Source: Gammaproteobacteria bacterium (GTDB lineage Bacteria; Pseudomonadota; Gammaproteobacteria; PS1; Pseudothioglobaceae). From it: 7,544 bases of DNA. This document shows positions 1 through 5,335 of this stretch, piece by piece; the stretch's first letter is position 1; every line of letters begins with the position of its first letter. The stretch covers positions 1 to 7,544 of the forward strand of contig JAQRMT010000071.1 in NCBI GenBank assembly GCA_028599035.1. The letters are read 5' to 3'. A program made the translations under genes and the position numbers. The notes below the pieces were generated by a model. That model was not told where the DNA came from and did no database searches. It saw only the letters and a program-made list of their open reading frames with translations.

Positions 1-516
1 TTTATGTCCTTTTGCCTCTAGTCCTTTCTGGATTTTTATCACTGTTGTATCCTTTTCTAAATCTGTACTTCCATTACGATTTGTGTAGTGCGGTAAATTG
101 ATGGCTGCTTGGATATCTAAACCCCATTCTAATACGCCTAATATTGTTTTTGCCACATAATTGATAATGCGACTGCCTCCTGGTGAGCCGATTAACATCA
201 CCAGTTTTCCTTGCTTATCAAAGATCATAAAAGGCGACATAGAACTGCGTGGTCGTTTTCCTCCTTGTACTCGATTGGCGATTTTTTTTCCATTTTTTTC
301 ATCAGAAAATGAAAAATCAGTGAGTTGGTTGTTTAACAAAAATCCCCTGACCATAACAGTTGAACCAAAAGCCATTTCTATGGAAGACGTCATTGACAAA
401 CCATTACCATATTGATCAACAATACTAAAATGCGTGGTTCCCGGTTGTTCAGGCGATTTTGTTTGTTGCCAATTTTGATTGGCATTCGGTGGTATACCTG
501 CACTGGCTTGCCCCAT
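1..516 (-). CDS. ggt: GGT small-subunit fragment (catalytic Thr), partial
   Basis: The second frame is open from 528 down to the window edge; its first ATG is at 514-516 and an in-frame TAA lies just upstream at 529-531. It encodes the catalytic small subunit: GTTHFSIVDQYGN with the nucleophile threonine at codon 436-438, SMTSSIEMAFGS, GFLLNNQLTDFSF, RVQGGKRPRSSMSP (the paired serines of the oxyanion hole) and IGSPGGSRII (codons within 163-192). About 146 residues follow the nucleophile, against roughly 190 in E. coli, so the C-terminus is outside the window. Translation from the ATG would give 26 residues before the nucleophile and no signal peptide. Independent expression therefore should not deliver the subunit to the periplasm. 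I read it as the downstream half of a frameshifted gene, not a separate gene. Confidence 0.8.
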   Translation of the reverse strand, partial: MGQASAGIPPNANQNWQQTKSPEQPGTTHFSIVDQYGNGLSMTSSIEMAFGSTVMVRGFLLNNQLTDFSFSDEKNGKKIANRVQGGKRPRSSMSPFMIFDKQGKLVMLIGSPGGSRIINYVAKTILGVLEWGLDIQAAINLPHYTNRNGSTDLEKDTTVIKIQKGLEAKGHK

Positions 517-520
517 GTCT

Positions 521-1660
521 TTATTTTTTTATCAATTTAGAGCGTTCTTTTAGATAGCCTGAGTCAATTAATCCATCCACAGGCACTTTGACAAAATCAG
601 CATCTGCCATATATTTACCGCGGTCAGCATAAGCCAGTCTGCTTGCTTGGGTAAATAAATGCACACTATCCACTGAGCTTGGAGGAAAGTGCTTTAAATT
701 CTTTGCTTCTAACAACTTTAAAATTTGAATGACTGTCATCCCGCCTGAAGTTGGCGGGCCCATGCCACAAACCTTGTGTTGCTTAAATTCAGCACAAACA
801 GGAGAACGCTCTATGGCTTGATAGTTTATCATATCTGCTGTGCTTAGTAAACCTGGATTGTCGGTTACTGACTGCACAGCCTTGACAATATCCAAGGCGA
901 CTTCTCCTTGGTAAAAGCCTTTAGTACCCAGCATGGCAATGCGTTTTAAAGTCGTTGCTAGCTCAGGGTTGGTTTTTATGGTTGATTTTTTAAGTGGTTT
1001 ATCATTTGGGAAAAAATATTGCTGTGCCTCATCATAACGACCCAGCGCAGGGTTGGTTTTATTAGCAATAGAGTATGCCAATTTTGGCGAAACCTCAAAC
1101 CCTTCTTTGGCAAGTTTGATTGCATCGGTAAAGAGGGTTGACCAAGGTAGTTTCCCATGCTTTTGATGCATTTTTTCCATCATTGCTACTATGCCCGGTA
1201 CACCAACGGCTCGCCCACCAGCCAAGGCTTCCCACCAGTTCATATTCTCGCCATTTTCTTGGAATAGTTTTTCACCAGCCTTAATCGGTGCTTTTTCACG
1301 ACCGTCATAGCTAGAAATTTTCTTATTTTTATTATCCCAATACAAGGCAAAACCCCCACCACCAATACCACTGGATTCAGGCTCTACTAAAGTTAGTACC
1401 ATTTGCACAGCGATTGCTGCATCTATTGCTGTACCACCTCGGGCTAAAATCTTCATCCCCACCTCACTTGCATAAGGGTTGGCTGATGACACCATATATT
1501 TTTGTGCGTGTACTAAGTTTTGCTCAACACGACCATTGCCTATTTCTGGGTATCTGCTTTCAAGCGCAATCAAGTGATGAGAAAATAGCACGATACTTAA
1601 CAGTAAGAAAAATGGTATCAATATTTTTTTGTTAATCACTTTATTTAACTTTATCAGCAT
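521..1660 (-). CDS. ggt: GGT large-subunit fragment (signal peptide plus large subunit)
   Basis: This 379-residue open frame covers the signal peptide and nearly the whole large subunit. The N-terminus is lysine-rich, followed by a hydrophobic stretch at about residues 13-32 and a likely signal-peptidase site near residues 31-34, so export to the periplasm is expected. GGARGGTAID-like family sequence appears as ARGGTAIDAA at 73-82, followed by the GIGGGG loop and DGREKAP. Near the end, DRGKYMADADFVKVPV matches the family region just before the linker to the small subunit. The frame closes at TAA (521-523), right after SKLIKK, before the autoprocessing site. The ATG at 1658-1660 lies inside the end of the upstream gene and has no strong Shine-Dalgarno sequence, which fits translational coupling. 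A GTG eight codons in is an alternative start. On its own this product lacks the nucleophile and would be inactive. Confidence 0.85.
   Translation of the reverse strand: MLIKLNKVINKKILIPFFLLLSIVLFSHHLIALESRYPEIGNGRVEQNLVHAQKYMVSSANPYASEVGMKILARGGTAIDAAIAVQMVLTLVEPESSGIGGGGFALYWDNKNKKISSYDGREKAPIKAGEKLFQENGENMNWWEALAGGRAVGVPGIVAMMEKMHQKHGKLPWSTLFTDAIKLAKEGFEVSPKLAYSIANKTNPALGRYDEAQQYFFPNDKPLKKSTIKTNPELATTLKRIAMLGTKGFYQGEVALDIVKAVQSVTDNPGLLSTADMINYQAIERSPVCAEFKQHKVCGMGPPTSGGMTVIQILKLLEAKNLKHFPPSSVDSVHLFTQASRLAYADRGKYMADADFVKVPVDGLIDSGYLKERSKLIKK
524..530 (-). other. Homopolymer frameshift site in ggt (A7 on the coding strand)
   Basis: The coding strand reads ATA AAA AAA TAA here, giving a stop. 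Removing a single A gives ATA AAA AAT AAA GAC ATG and joins both halves of GGT in one frame. Stops limit the overlap of the two frames to 521-528, so the lesion must fall in or next to this run. Such runs are common sites of replication slippage, polymerase slippage and sequencing error. Confidence 0.85.
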
Positions 1661-2060
1661 TAGAAATTTTTATATCATTAGCAAAACCTAAGCCTGCCTC
1701 TATATAGATATTGAATGTTTTTTCAATGCCAATTGCTTTTAATTCCGCTTCTTCATCTGGGTGTTTGGTAATGGCTGCGATACGGCCATGATAATGCATT
1801 TTTTTAAGCAATTTAACTGTATTGATATTGGCTTTATGTGTTGGCAGTGTTAGCAGCACCCATTCTAAGTTATCAAGTAAGTTGGGTGCACGCACCCAAA
1901 AATCTGGATTGGTTGCATCGCCACGCACAACATATTTATTTGCAGTTTGATATTGTGTTGCCTTTTTAGGGTCAAGGTCTATGCCGATAATATGGTCTTT
2001 GTAATAAGGTTCTATTGCATCATAGGTGGCTTTTCCCATGCGACCCATACCAAATATCAC
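1641..2060 (-). CDS. Kef-type antiporter, C-terminal RCK (TrkA-N) fragment
   Basis: This frame carries the cytosolic nucleotide-binding domain: VIFGMGRMG (Rossmann GxGxxG), GIDLDPKKATQYQ, VVRGDATNPDFW, LEWVLLTLPTHKANINT and IAAITKHPDEEAELKAIG, followed by a short tail to the TAA at 1641-1643. The homologous frame really starts upstream, at RLPGEENLNVAPHIK (about 2108), so the GTG at 2058-2060 is an internal Val codon. RCK domains sense NAD(H) and ligands and gate the attached transporter. Its last 20 bases overlap the start of ggt. Confidence 0.78.
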   Translation of the reverse strand: MIFGMGRMGKATYDAIEPYYKDHIIGIDLDPKKATQYQTANKYVVRGDATNPDFWVRAPNLLDNLEWVLLTLPTHKANINTVKLLKKMHYHGRIAAITKHPDEEAELKAIGIEKTFNIYIEAGLGFANDIKISNADKVK

Positions 2061-2077
2061 GATTTTGATATGTGGTG

Positions 2078-2506
2078 CTACGTTAAGATTTTCCTCACCA
2101 GGCAGCCGATTGATCGTTCAAAGTGTTTTAATGTCAGTCGCCATCTTTGGTACAAGTCATCACGAATATTGATAAGTGATGCTGATAATATAAATGAAAA
2201 GGCCAGTAGTAAAGAGAAAACCGTTAACCATTCATTTGCTAACCAGCCAGAAGATACTGAAATTGCACCAACAATAAGGCCAAACTCACTATAATTTGCT
2301 AAATTTAATGAGGTACGCCATGAAGTGCTGGCACGTAGGCGAAATAGGTTAAACAAGCCAAAATATAAAGCGACTTTAAAAGGTAAGAATAAGGTAAATA
2401 TTAGTGCAATTATTATCTCAGTCCAACCGAGTGGCGCCATCATGCCTACGCTAAGAAAAAAGCCTACTAAGAAGAGTTCTTTGAAGCTCAGCAAGGCTTT
2501 AACCAA
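2078..2506 (-). CDS. Kef-type antiporter, middle membrane fragment
   Basis: This frame continues the antiporter after the first frameshift. It is open upstream of the TTG at 2504-2506, and the homologous reading begins with KPKSKELVKALLSFK at about 2524. It holds the last helices of the exchanger domain, including FLVGFFLSVGM and NLANYSEFGLIVGAI, and then the linker DLYQRWRLTLKHFERS toward the RCK domain. Genuine sequence stops near 2110; the final IGCLVRKILT is out-of-frame readout before TAG at 2078-2080. The TTG is just a Leu codon inside the original gene. I see no reason to call it a real initiation site. Confidence 0.75.
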   Translation of the reverse strand: MVKALLSFKELFLVGFFLSVGMMAPLGWTEIIIALIFTLFLPFKVALYFGLFNLFRLRASTSWRTSLNLANYSEFGLIVGAISVSSGWLANEWLTVFSLLLAFSFILSASLINIRDDLYQRWRLTLKHFERSIGCLVRKILT

Positions 2507-3249
2507 TTCCTTAGATTTAGGTTTGCGAGCAACATACCGAATATCAAAGCGCCCACATCACCTTTAATGCCAACTAATTCAAAAATATCTGCACCAATTA
2601 ACGCTAAGGTAATACCAAATAAAACCAACAGTTCATTATGACCGACCTGTTCAAGTATTTTATAGAATACAAACCGCAGTGGTATTAGTGCTATTAATAC
2701 GAGTGCCCAGATAGAAGGTATTTTCCCTATTGATATTGCAATAAATGCCACTGCAATAATATCTTGTATCACCAGAACACCAATTGCTGTGCTACCATGT
2801 CGAGAAGAAGTTGCGCCTAATTCGTCAAGTATCTTGACTGCAAATACAGTGCTTGAGAATGAAAGTGCAAAACCAACAATCAAAGCGGTTTGTATGTTTA
2901 AATCAGCAAGCAAAGGCAAGTTGATTAAAGCGAGTAACAAACCCATCGTTGCAATCAATGCAGTTGTTGAAACCATATGCAGTGTTGCAACACCCCAAAC
3001 TTCGGGTTGTATGAGTGACTTTAGTTTGAGTTTAAGACCAATTGAAAACAACAATAGTGTGATACCTAAATCAGCCATTGCATCTAGAAATCCGCCGCCC
3101 TCAGCACCAAGTGCACTAAGCGTAAAGCCAGCCACTAAAAAACCTAGTAATGGGGGTAAACCTACCAGTCGAACCAACCACCCAAACAGAAAAGCAATTG
3201 CTATCCAAATTGGGTCGCTATAATTGATGGCAAGGAGTTGTGAATCCAT
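2488..3249 (-). CDS. Kef-type antiporter, N-terminal membrane fragment
   Basis: This 253-codon frame starts at ATG 3247-3249 and carries most of the transport domain, about seven to eight hydrophobic helices. Landmarks are GLPPLLGFLVAGF near residues 30-42, LGITLLLFSIGLKLKLKSL, FALSFSSTVFAVKILDELGA and IGVLVIQDIIAVAFIAI, where the Asp after Gln is conserved in the CPA2 family. Genuine sequence ends at GMLLA, around 2525; the last dozen codons (ending NLRNWLKPC) are out-of-frame readout before the TGA at 2488-2490. No clear Shine-Dalgarno sequence precedes the ATG. A truncated product would lack the last helices and the RCK domain. Confidence 0.8.
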   Translation of the reverse strand: MDSQLLAINYSDPIWIAIAFLFGWLVRLVGLPPLLGFLVAGFTLSALGAEGGGFLDAMADLGITLLLFSIGLKLKLKSLIQPEVWGVATLHMVSTTALIATMGLLLALINLPLLADLNIQTALIVGFALSFSSTVFAVKILDELGATSSRHGSTAIGVLVIQDIIAVAFIAISIGKIPSIWALVLIALIPLRFVFYKILEQVGHNELLVLFGITLALIGADIFELVGIKGDVGALIFGMLLANLNLRNWLKPC

Positions 3250-3270
3250 GTTTGTATTTTTTAATAGGTT

Positions 3271-3294
3271 ATGTTGTCAATCATGACATTACAT
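3271..3294. repeat. Imperfect inverted repeat around TGTCA-N4-TGACA
   Basis: TGTCA (3275-3279) and TGACA (3284-3288) are perfect inverted arms with a four-base centre. Flanking ATGT (3271-3274) and ACAT (3291-3294) extend the symmetry after a two-base bulge. It lies about 22 bases upstream of the kef start, so it could be an operator or a small hairpin in the kef leader. Confidence 0.35.
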
Positions 3295-3319
3295 TTTATG
3301 TTATTCATTAAAACTCTGC

Positions 3320-3335
3320 GAATAGAATCTTATTC
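3320..3335. repeat. Inverted repeat GAATA-N6-TATTC over the predicted kef -10
   Basis: GAATA (3320-3324) and TATTC (3331-3335) are perfect reverse complements separated by six bases. The element covers the candidate -10 box and start of the kef promoter, a typical place for a repressor operator. Short AT-rich palindromes also arise by chance in such sequence, and I cannot name a regulator. Confidence 0.3.
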
Positions 3336-3356
3336 ACTTTTTTATTACAACGTCAA
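3327..3356 (-). promoter_or_regulatory. Candidate promoter of the kef-ggt operon
   Basis: On the minus strand TTGACG (3356-3351) is followed after 18 bases by TAAGAT (3332-3327). This matches the sigma-70 consensus at five of six and four of six positions. The predicted start near 3320 leaves a leader of about 70 bases before the kef ATG. Judged by eye only. Confidence 0.35.
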
Positions 3357-3389
3357 AATAGCATTATGATAACAAATAAAAGCCACCTA

Positions 3390-3419
3390 TTAACATGGTA
3401 TACGAATATTTTTTATTAC
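3390..3419 (+). promoter_or_regulatory. Weak candidate promoter of the TauE gene
   Basis: TTAACA (3390-3395, five of six to the -35 consensus) is followed after 18 bases by TATTAC (3414-3419, four of six). That would give a short leader of about 17 bases. Another possible -10, TATGAT at 3365-3370, has no good -35 partner. The region is AT-rich enough that either could be chance. Confidence 0.22.
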
Positions 3420-3442
3420 CAAAGTAAACTAGGTAATTGATA

Positions 3443-4177
3443 ATGGATTTTTCAACGACTGAGTTGGTTTTGGTGAGTCTAATTTTTTTATGGGCAGGAT
3501 TTGTGCGCACAGGTCTTGGCTTTGGCGGTGCGGCATTAGGTTTGCCGTTGATGTTATTAATCGGTGCATCGCCTATTTATTGGTTGCCTGTGATTGGGCT
3601 TCATTTGTTGTTTTTCTCATCGCTGACTTTATTGAAGTCGATTAAAAAGGTGGATTGGGCTTATTTAAAATCTACATTCATATGGATTATCCCGCCGACT
3701 TTGGTGGGTGTGTTTGGGTTGATTGCGTTGCCTGATACGGTGATGATTGTGTTTGTGTATTCGATTACAATTTTTTATGCGATTATTTGGATTTTTAACC
3801 AAAAAATCACCTCGCATCGCCCTTGGGTGGATAAATTATTATTGATTTTTGGTGGTTATGTGGCAGGCACTTCGCTCACGGGTGCGCCATTGATAGTGGC
3901 AGTGTTTATGCGCCATGTGGCAAAAGAATATTTGCGTAATTCGTTGTTTGTGCTGTGGTTTATTTTGGTGAGTATCAAGATGTTGACTTTTGTGGCAATG
4001 GAGGTAGAGATTGATTGGCAGCTGTCATTGGGTTTGATTCCTATGGCGACGATTGGGCATATGATTGGGCTGAAATTGCATCAAAAAATCATAGAAAATG
4101 ATGATTTATTTAAGCGTTGGGTCGGTAGTGCATTACTATTGGTAAGCGCATTTGGGCTTTTAAAGATTGTTGTATAA
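3443..4177 (+). CDS. TauE/SafE (TSUP) family membrane exporter, possibly sulfite or sulfonate
   Basis: The 244-residue protein is almost wholly hydrophobic, with seven to eight predicted helices, the usual size for the TauE/SafE (DUF81) family of anion exporters. The two family half-repeats are visible: GFVRTGLGFGGAALGLP at 19-35 and GGYVAGTSLTGAP at 137-149. The family exports sulfite, sulfoacetate and related sulfur or organic anions; the substrate here cannot be read from sequence. I chose the ATG at 3443 because AGGT at 3431-3434 sits eight bases upstream. A TTG two codons earlier (3437) would be only two bases from that site. The gene is divergent from kef and is followed by rsxA after 48 bp with no visible terminator, so read-through into the rsx operon is possible. 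The stop codon lies inside a TATAAT sequence. Confidence 0.85.
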   Translation: MDFSTTELVLVSLIFLWAGFVRTGLGFGGAALGLPLMLLIGASPIYWLPVIGLHLLFFSSLTLLKSIKKVDWAYLKSTFIWIIPPTLVGVFGLIALPDTVMIVFVYSITIFYAIIWIFNQKITSHRPWVDKLLLIFGGYVAGTSLTGAPLIVAVFMRHVAKEYLRNSLFVLWFILVSIKMLTFVAMEVEIDWQLSLGLIPMATIGHMIGLKLHQKIIENDDLFKRWVGSALLLVSAFGLLKIVV

Positions 4178-4178
4178 T
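4173..4178 (+). promoter_or_regulatory. Candidate -10 box upstream of rsxA
   Basis: A perfect TATAAT overlaps the TAA stop of the exporter gene. It is preceded directly by TG, but not in the exact extended -10 spacing. The upstream -35 region (TTGGGC at 4152-4157, 15-base spacer) is poor. A start near 4185 would leave about 40 bases before the rsxA TTG. It may give the rsx genes a promoter of their own. Confidence 0.3.
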
Positions 4179-4233
4179 GGCGTTTATGAATTTAATGAAT
4201 CAATTATTAGCATTGGGAGATGGCATTGAATGA
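4177..4233 (+). other. Eighteen-codon reading frame between the exporter gene and rsxA
   Basis: An ATG at 4177-4179 shares one base with the exporter stop (TAATG) and opens a frame of 18 codons, with further in-frame ATGs at 4186 and 4195. It closes at TGA 4231-4233, just past the rsxA TTG start, and runs over the rsxA ribosome-binding site. It could couple translation of rsxA to the exporter gene, but no strong ribosome-binding site precedes it and it may be chance. Confidence 0.2.
4215..4219 (+). promoter_or_regulatory. Ribosome-binding site that decides the rsxA start
   Basis: GGGAG directly abuts the ATG at 4220, leaving no spacer, but stands six bases before the TTG at 4226, which is good spacing. 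This favours TTG initiation. The N-terminus from TTG also aligns without overhang to E. coli RsxA (MNEYVLILVST against MTDYLLLFVGT, from memory). Confidence 0.6.
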
Positions 4234-4801
4234 ATATGTCTTAATTTTGGTTAGCACTATTTTGGTCAATAACTTTGTGCTGGTGAAATTTTTGGGGTTG
4301 TGCCCCTTTATGGGGGTTTCTAAAAATCTTGATAGTGCGATTGGGATGGGCTTTGCGACGACTTTTGTGCTAACTTTGGCGAGTGTTTCTAGTTATTTAA
4401 TTAATACTTATATCCTGATTCCTTTTGAGTTGGAATATCTGCGTACTATTGCTTTTATTGTAACCATTGCTGGTGTGGTAGGCTTTACAGAGTTAGTGGT
4501 GAACAAAACTTCCCCCGTTTTGCATCAGTCTTTGGGTGTGTTTTTGCCACTGATTACTACGAATTGTGCGGTGCTTGGCGTGGCACTTTTGAATGTTAAT
4601 CAAGATAATGGGTTTTTGGCATCGGCTGTGTATGGTTTTGGGGCAGCGGTTGGTTTTTCCTTTGTATTGGTGTTGTTCTCAACCATTCGTGAGCATATTG
4701 ATGGGGCAGATGTGCCGATGGTTTTTCAGGGTGTGCCAATTGCGCTCATCACCGCTGGGCTGATGTCGATGGCGTTTATGGGTTTTATTGGGCTGGCATA
4801 A
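4226..4801 (+). CDS. rsxA: Rnf/Rsx electron transport complex subunit A
   Basis: RsxA (RnfA) is an integral membrane subunit of the Rnf complex, which couples electron flow between ferredoxin and NAD to ion movement across the inner membrane; in E. coli the same complex reduces SoxR. The 191-residue product has six likely helices and closely matches E. coli RsxA (193). Hallmarks are NNFVLVKFLGLCPFMGVSK at about 15-33, KTSPVLHQSLGVFLPL and ITTNCAVLGVALLN. Cys26 and Cys114 correspond to the half-membrane cysteines that, with RsxE, hold an intramembrane iron-sulfur centre. Start choice: TTG at 4226 is preferred over ATG at 4220, because of the GGGAG spacing and the family N-terminus. It abuts rsxB with no gap. 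Identification is firm; only the start is uncertain. Confidence 0.93.
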   Translation: MNEYVLILVSTILVNNFVLVKFLGLCPFMGVSKNLDSAIGMGFATTFVLTLASVSSYLINTYILIPFELEYLRTIAFIVTIAGVVGFTELVVNKTSPVLHQSLGVFLPLITTNCAVLGVALLNVNQDNGFLASAVYGFGAAVGFSFVLVLFSTIREHIDGADVPMVFQGVPIALITAGLMSMAFMGFIGLA

Positions 4802-5335
4802 ATGTTTGATTCTATTGTCATTTTTTCTTCATTAGCCTTAGCCTTGGGTTTGATTTTGGGCTATGCGGCAATTAAATTTAAGGTTACGGGCAATCCTTTG
4901 GTGGATCAAATTGATGCCATCTTGCCGCAAACACAATGTGGGCAGTGTGATTTCCCCGGTTGTCGCCCTTATGCACAAGCGATTGCTAGTGGCGAGGCAC
5001 AGATTAATCAATGCCCTCCTGGCGGGCAGGAGGGCGCTGATGCGTTGGCAGAATTACTTGGCGTTGAGACATTGCCGCTGAATGAAGAGCACGGAGAAAC
5101 CAAAATTGAGCATGTGGTTATTGTTGATGAAAATCTATGTATCGGCTGCACTTTGTGTATTCAGGCTTGTCCAGTGGATGCATTTGTCGGTGCTTCTAAG
5201 GTGATGACAAGTGTTATCGAGGATGAATGCACGGGCTGTGATTTGTGTATTCCAGTGTGCCCAGTGGATTGTATTTACATCAAGGAAATCCAGCCAACGC
5301 TGAGAAACTACATTCCAAAGGTGACGCATGTTTAA
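4802..5335 (+). CDS. rsxB: Rnf/Rsx electron transport complex subunit B, ferredoxin-like
   Basis: RsxB (RnfB) passes electrons between soluble ferredoxin and the rest of the Rnf complex. The 177-residue protein has one N-terminal membrane anchor (about 5-23), then a 4Fe-4S domain with Cys46, Cys49, Cys54 and Cys71 (CGQCDFPGC and the following CPPGG). Two classic CxxCxxCxxxCP ferredoxin motifs follow, at Cys113/116/119/123 and Cys143/146/149/153. All twelve cluster ligands are present. Length is normal for gammaproteobacterial RnfB (about 180-195); longer versions with extra clusters occur in other phyla. The ATG follows the rsxA TAA immediately, and the gene's end overlaps rsxC by eight bases, so translation of the three is probably coupled. 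Confidence 0.96.
   Translation: MFDSIVIFSSLALALGLILGYAAIKFKVTGNPLVDQIDAILPQTQCGQCDFPGCRPYAQAIASGEAQINQCPPGGQEGADALAELLGVETLPLNEEHGETKIEHVVIVDENLCIGCTLCIQACPVDAFVGASKVMTSVIEDECTGCDLCIPVCPVDCIYIKEIQPTLRNYIPKVTHV

Larger units (their letters stand above)
1..1660 (-). pseudogene. ggt: Gamma-glutamyltransferase, frameshifted and cut by the window edge
   Basis: GGT is a periplasmic N-terminal-nucleophile hydrolase that cleaves the gamma-glutamyl bond of glutathione and transfers or hydrolyses the glutamyl group. The precursor cuts itself into a large and a small subunit. Joining the two frames across the A7 run at 524-530 (removing one A) gives 553 visible residues; E. coli GGT is about 580, so roughly 35-40 C-terminal residues lie beyond position 1. 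In order I see a signal peptide, the glycine-rich SGIGGGG stretch (98-103), the substrate-binding Arg in DGREKAP (R121), the processing site GTTHFSI with the nucleophile Thr codon at 436-438, NNQLTDF, PRSSMSP and GSPGGSR. Nothing catalytic is missing, so only the frameshift breaks the gene. It overlaps the upstream antiporter gene by 20 bp, which suggests co-transcription and coupled translation. A true pseudogene, an assembly indel and rescue by slippage cannot be separated from this sequence. Confidence 0.88.
1641..3249 (-). pseudogene. Kef-type cation:proton antiporter (CPA2) with RCK domain, two frameshifts
   Basis: Read together, three consecutive open frames encode one protein of about 536 residues: an N-terminal Na+/H+-exchanger-type membrane domain and a C-terminal TrkA-N (RCK) nucleotide-binding domain. 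This is the layout of Kef/YbaL-type monovalent cation:proton antiporters, which usually have 530-600 residues. Membrane hallmarks are FSSTVFAVKIL, VLVIQDIIAV with the conserved Asp, GALIFGMLLA and FKELFLVGFFLSVGM. The RCK domain has FGMGRMG (GxGxxG), an acidic GIDLD strand end and VVRGDATN. The first shift is repaired by one A near 2522-2524 (LLA-KPKSKELVKALL), the second by one base near 2108-2112 (ERS-x-RLPGEENLN). KefB and KefC are glutathione-gated, but I cannot tell whether this subfamily is. The specific Kef subtype is uncertain, so no symbol is given. It is followed by ggt with a 20-bp overlap. Confidence 0.85.

Noticed and set aside
161..415. 84-codon plus-strand frame inside the ggt region
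   Set aside because: It is antisense to the clearly recognisable GGT small subunit and shows no family features.
1947..2294. 115-codon plus-strand frame
   Set aside because: Antisense to the antiporter's RCK domain and linker, with no recognisable domain and no ribosome-binding site.
2078..2506. Treating the middle antiporter piece as an independent gene starting at TTG
   Set aside because: The homologous sequence continues upstream of the TTG and joins the N-terminal piece exactly, so this is a frameshift fragment.
2789..3223. 144-codon plus-strand frame
   Set aside because: It lies antisense to the antiporter membrane domain, with low-complexity Ser/Lys/Pro composition typical of a shadow frame.
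3437..3442. TTG start for the TauE gene
   Set aside because: It sits two bases from the AGGT ribosome-binding site; the ATG at 3443 has proper spacing.
4220..4225. ATG start for rsxA
   Set aside because: The GGGAG motif touches this ATG, and the two extra residues have no counterpart in E. coli RsxA as remembered; kept as an alternative only.
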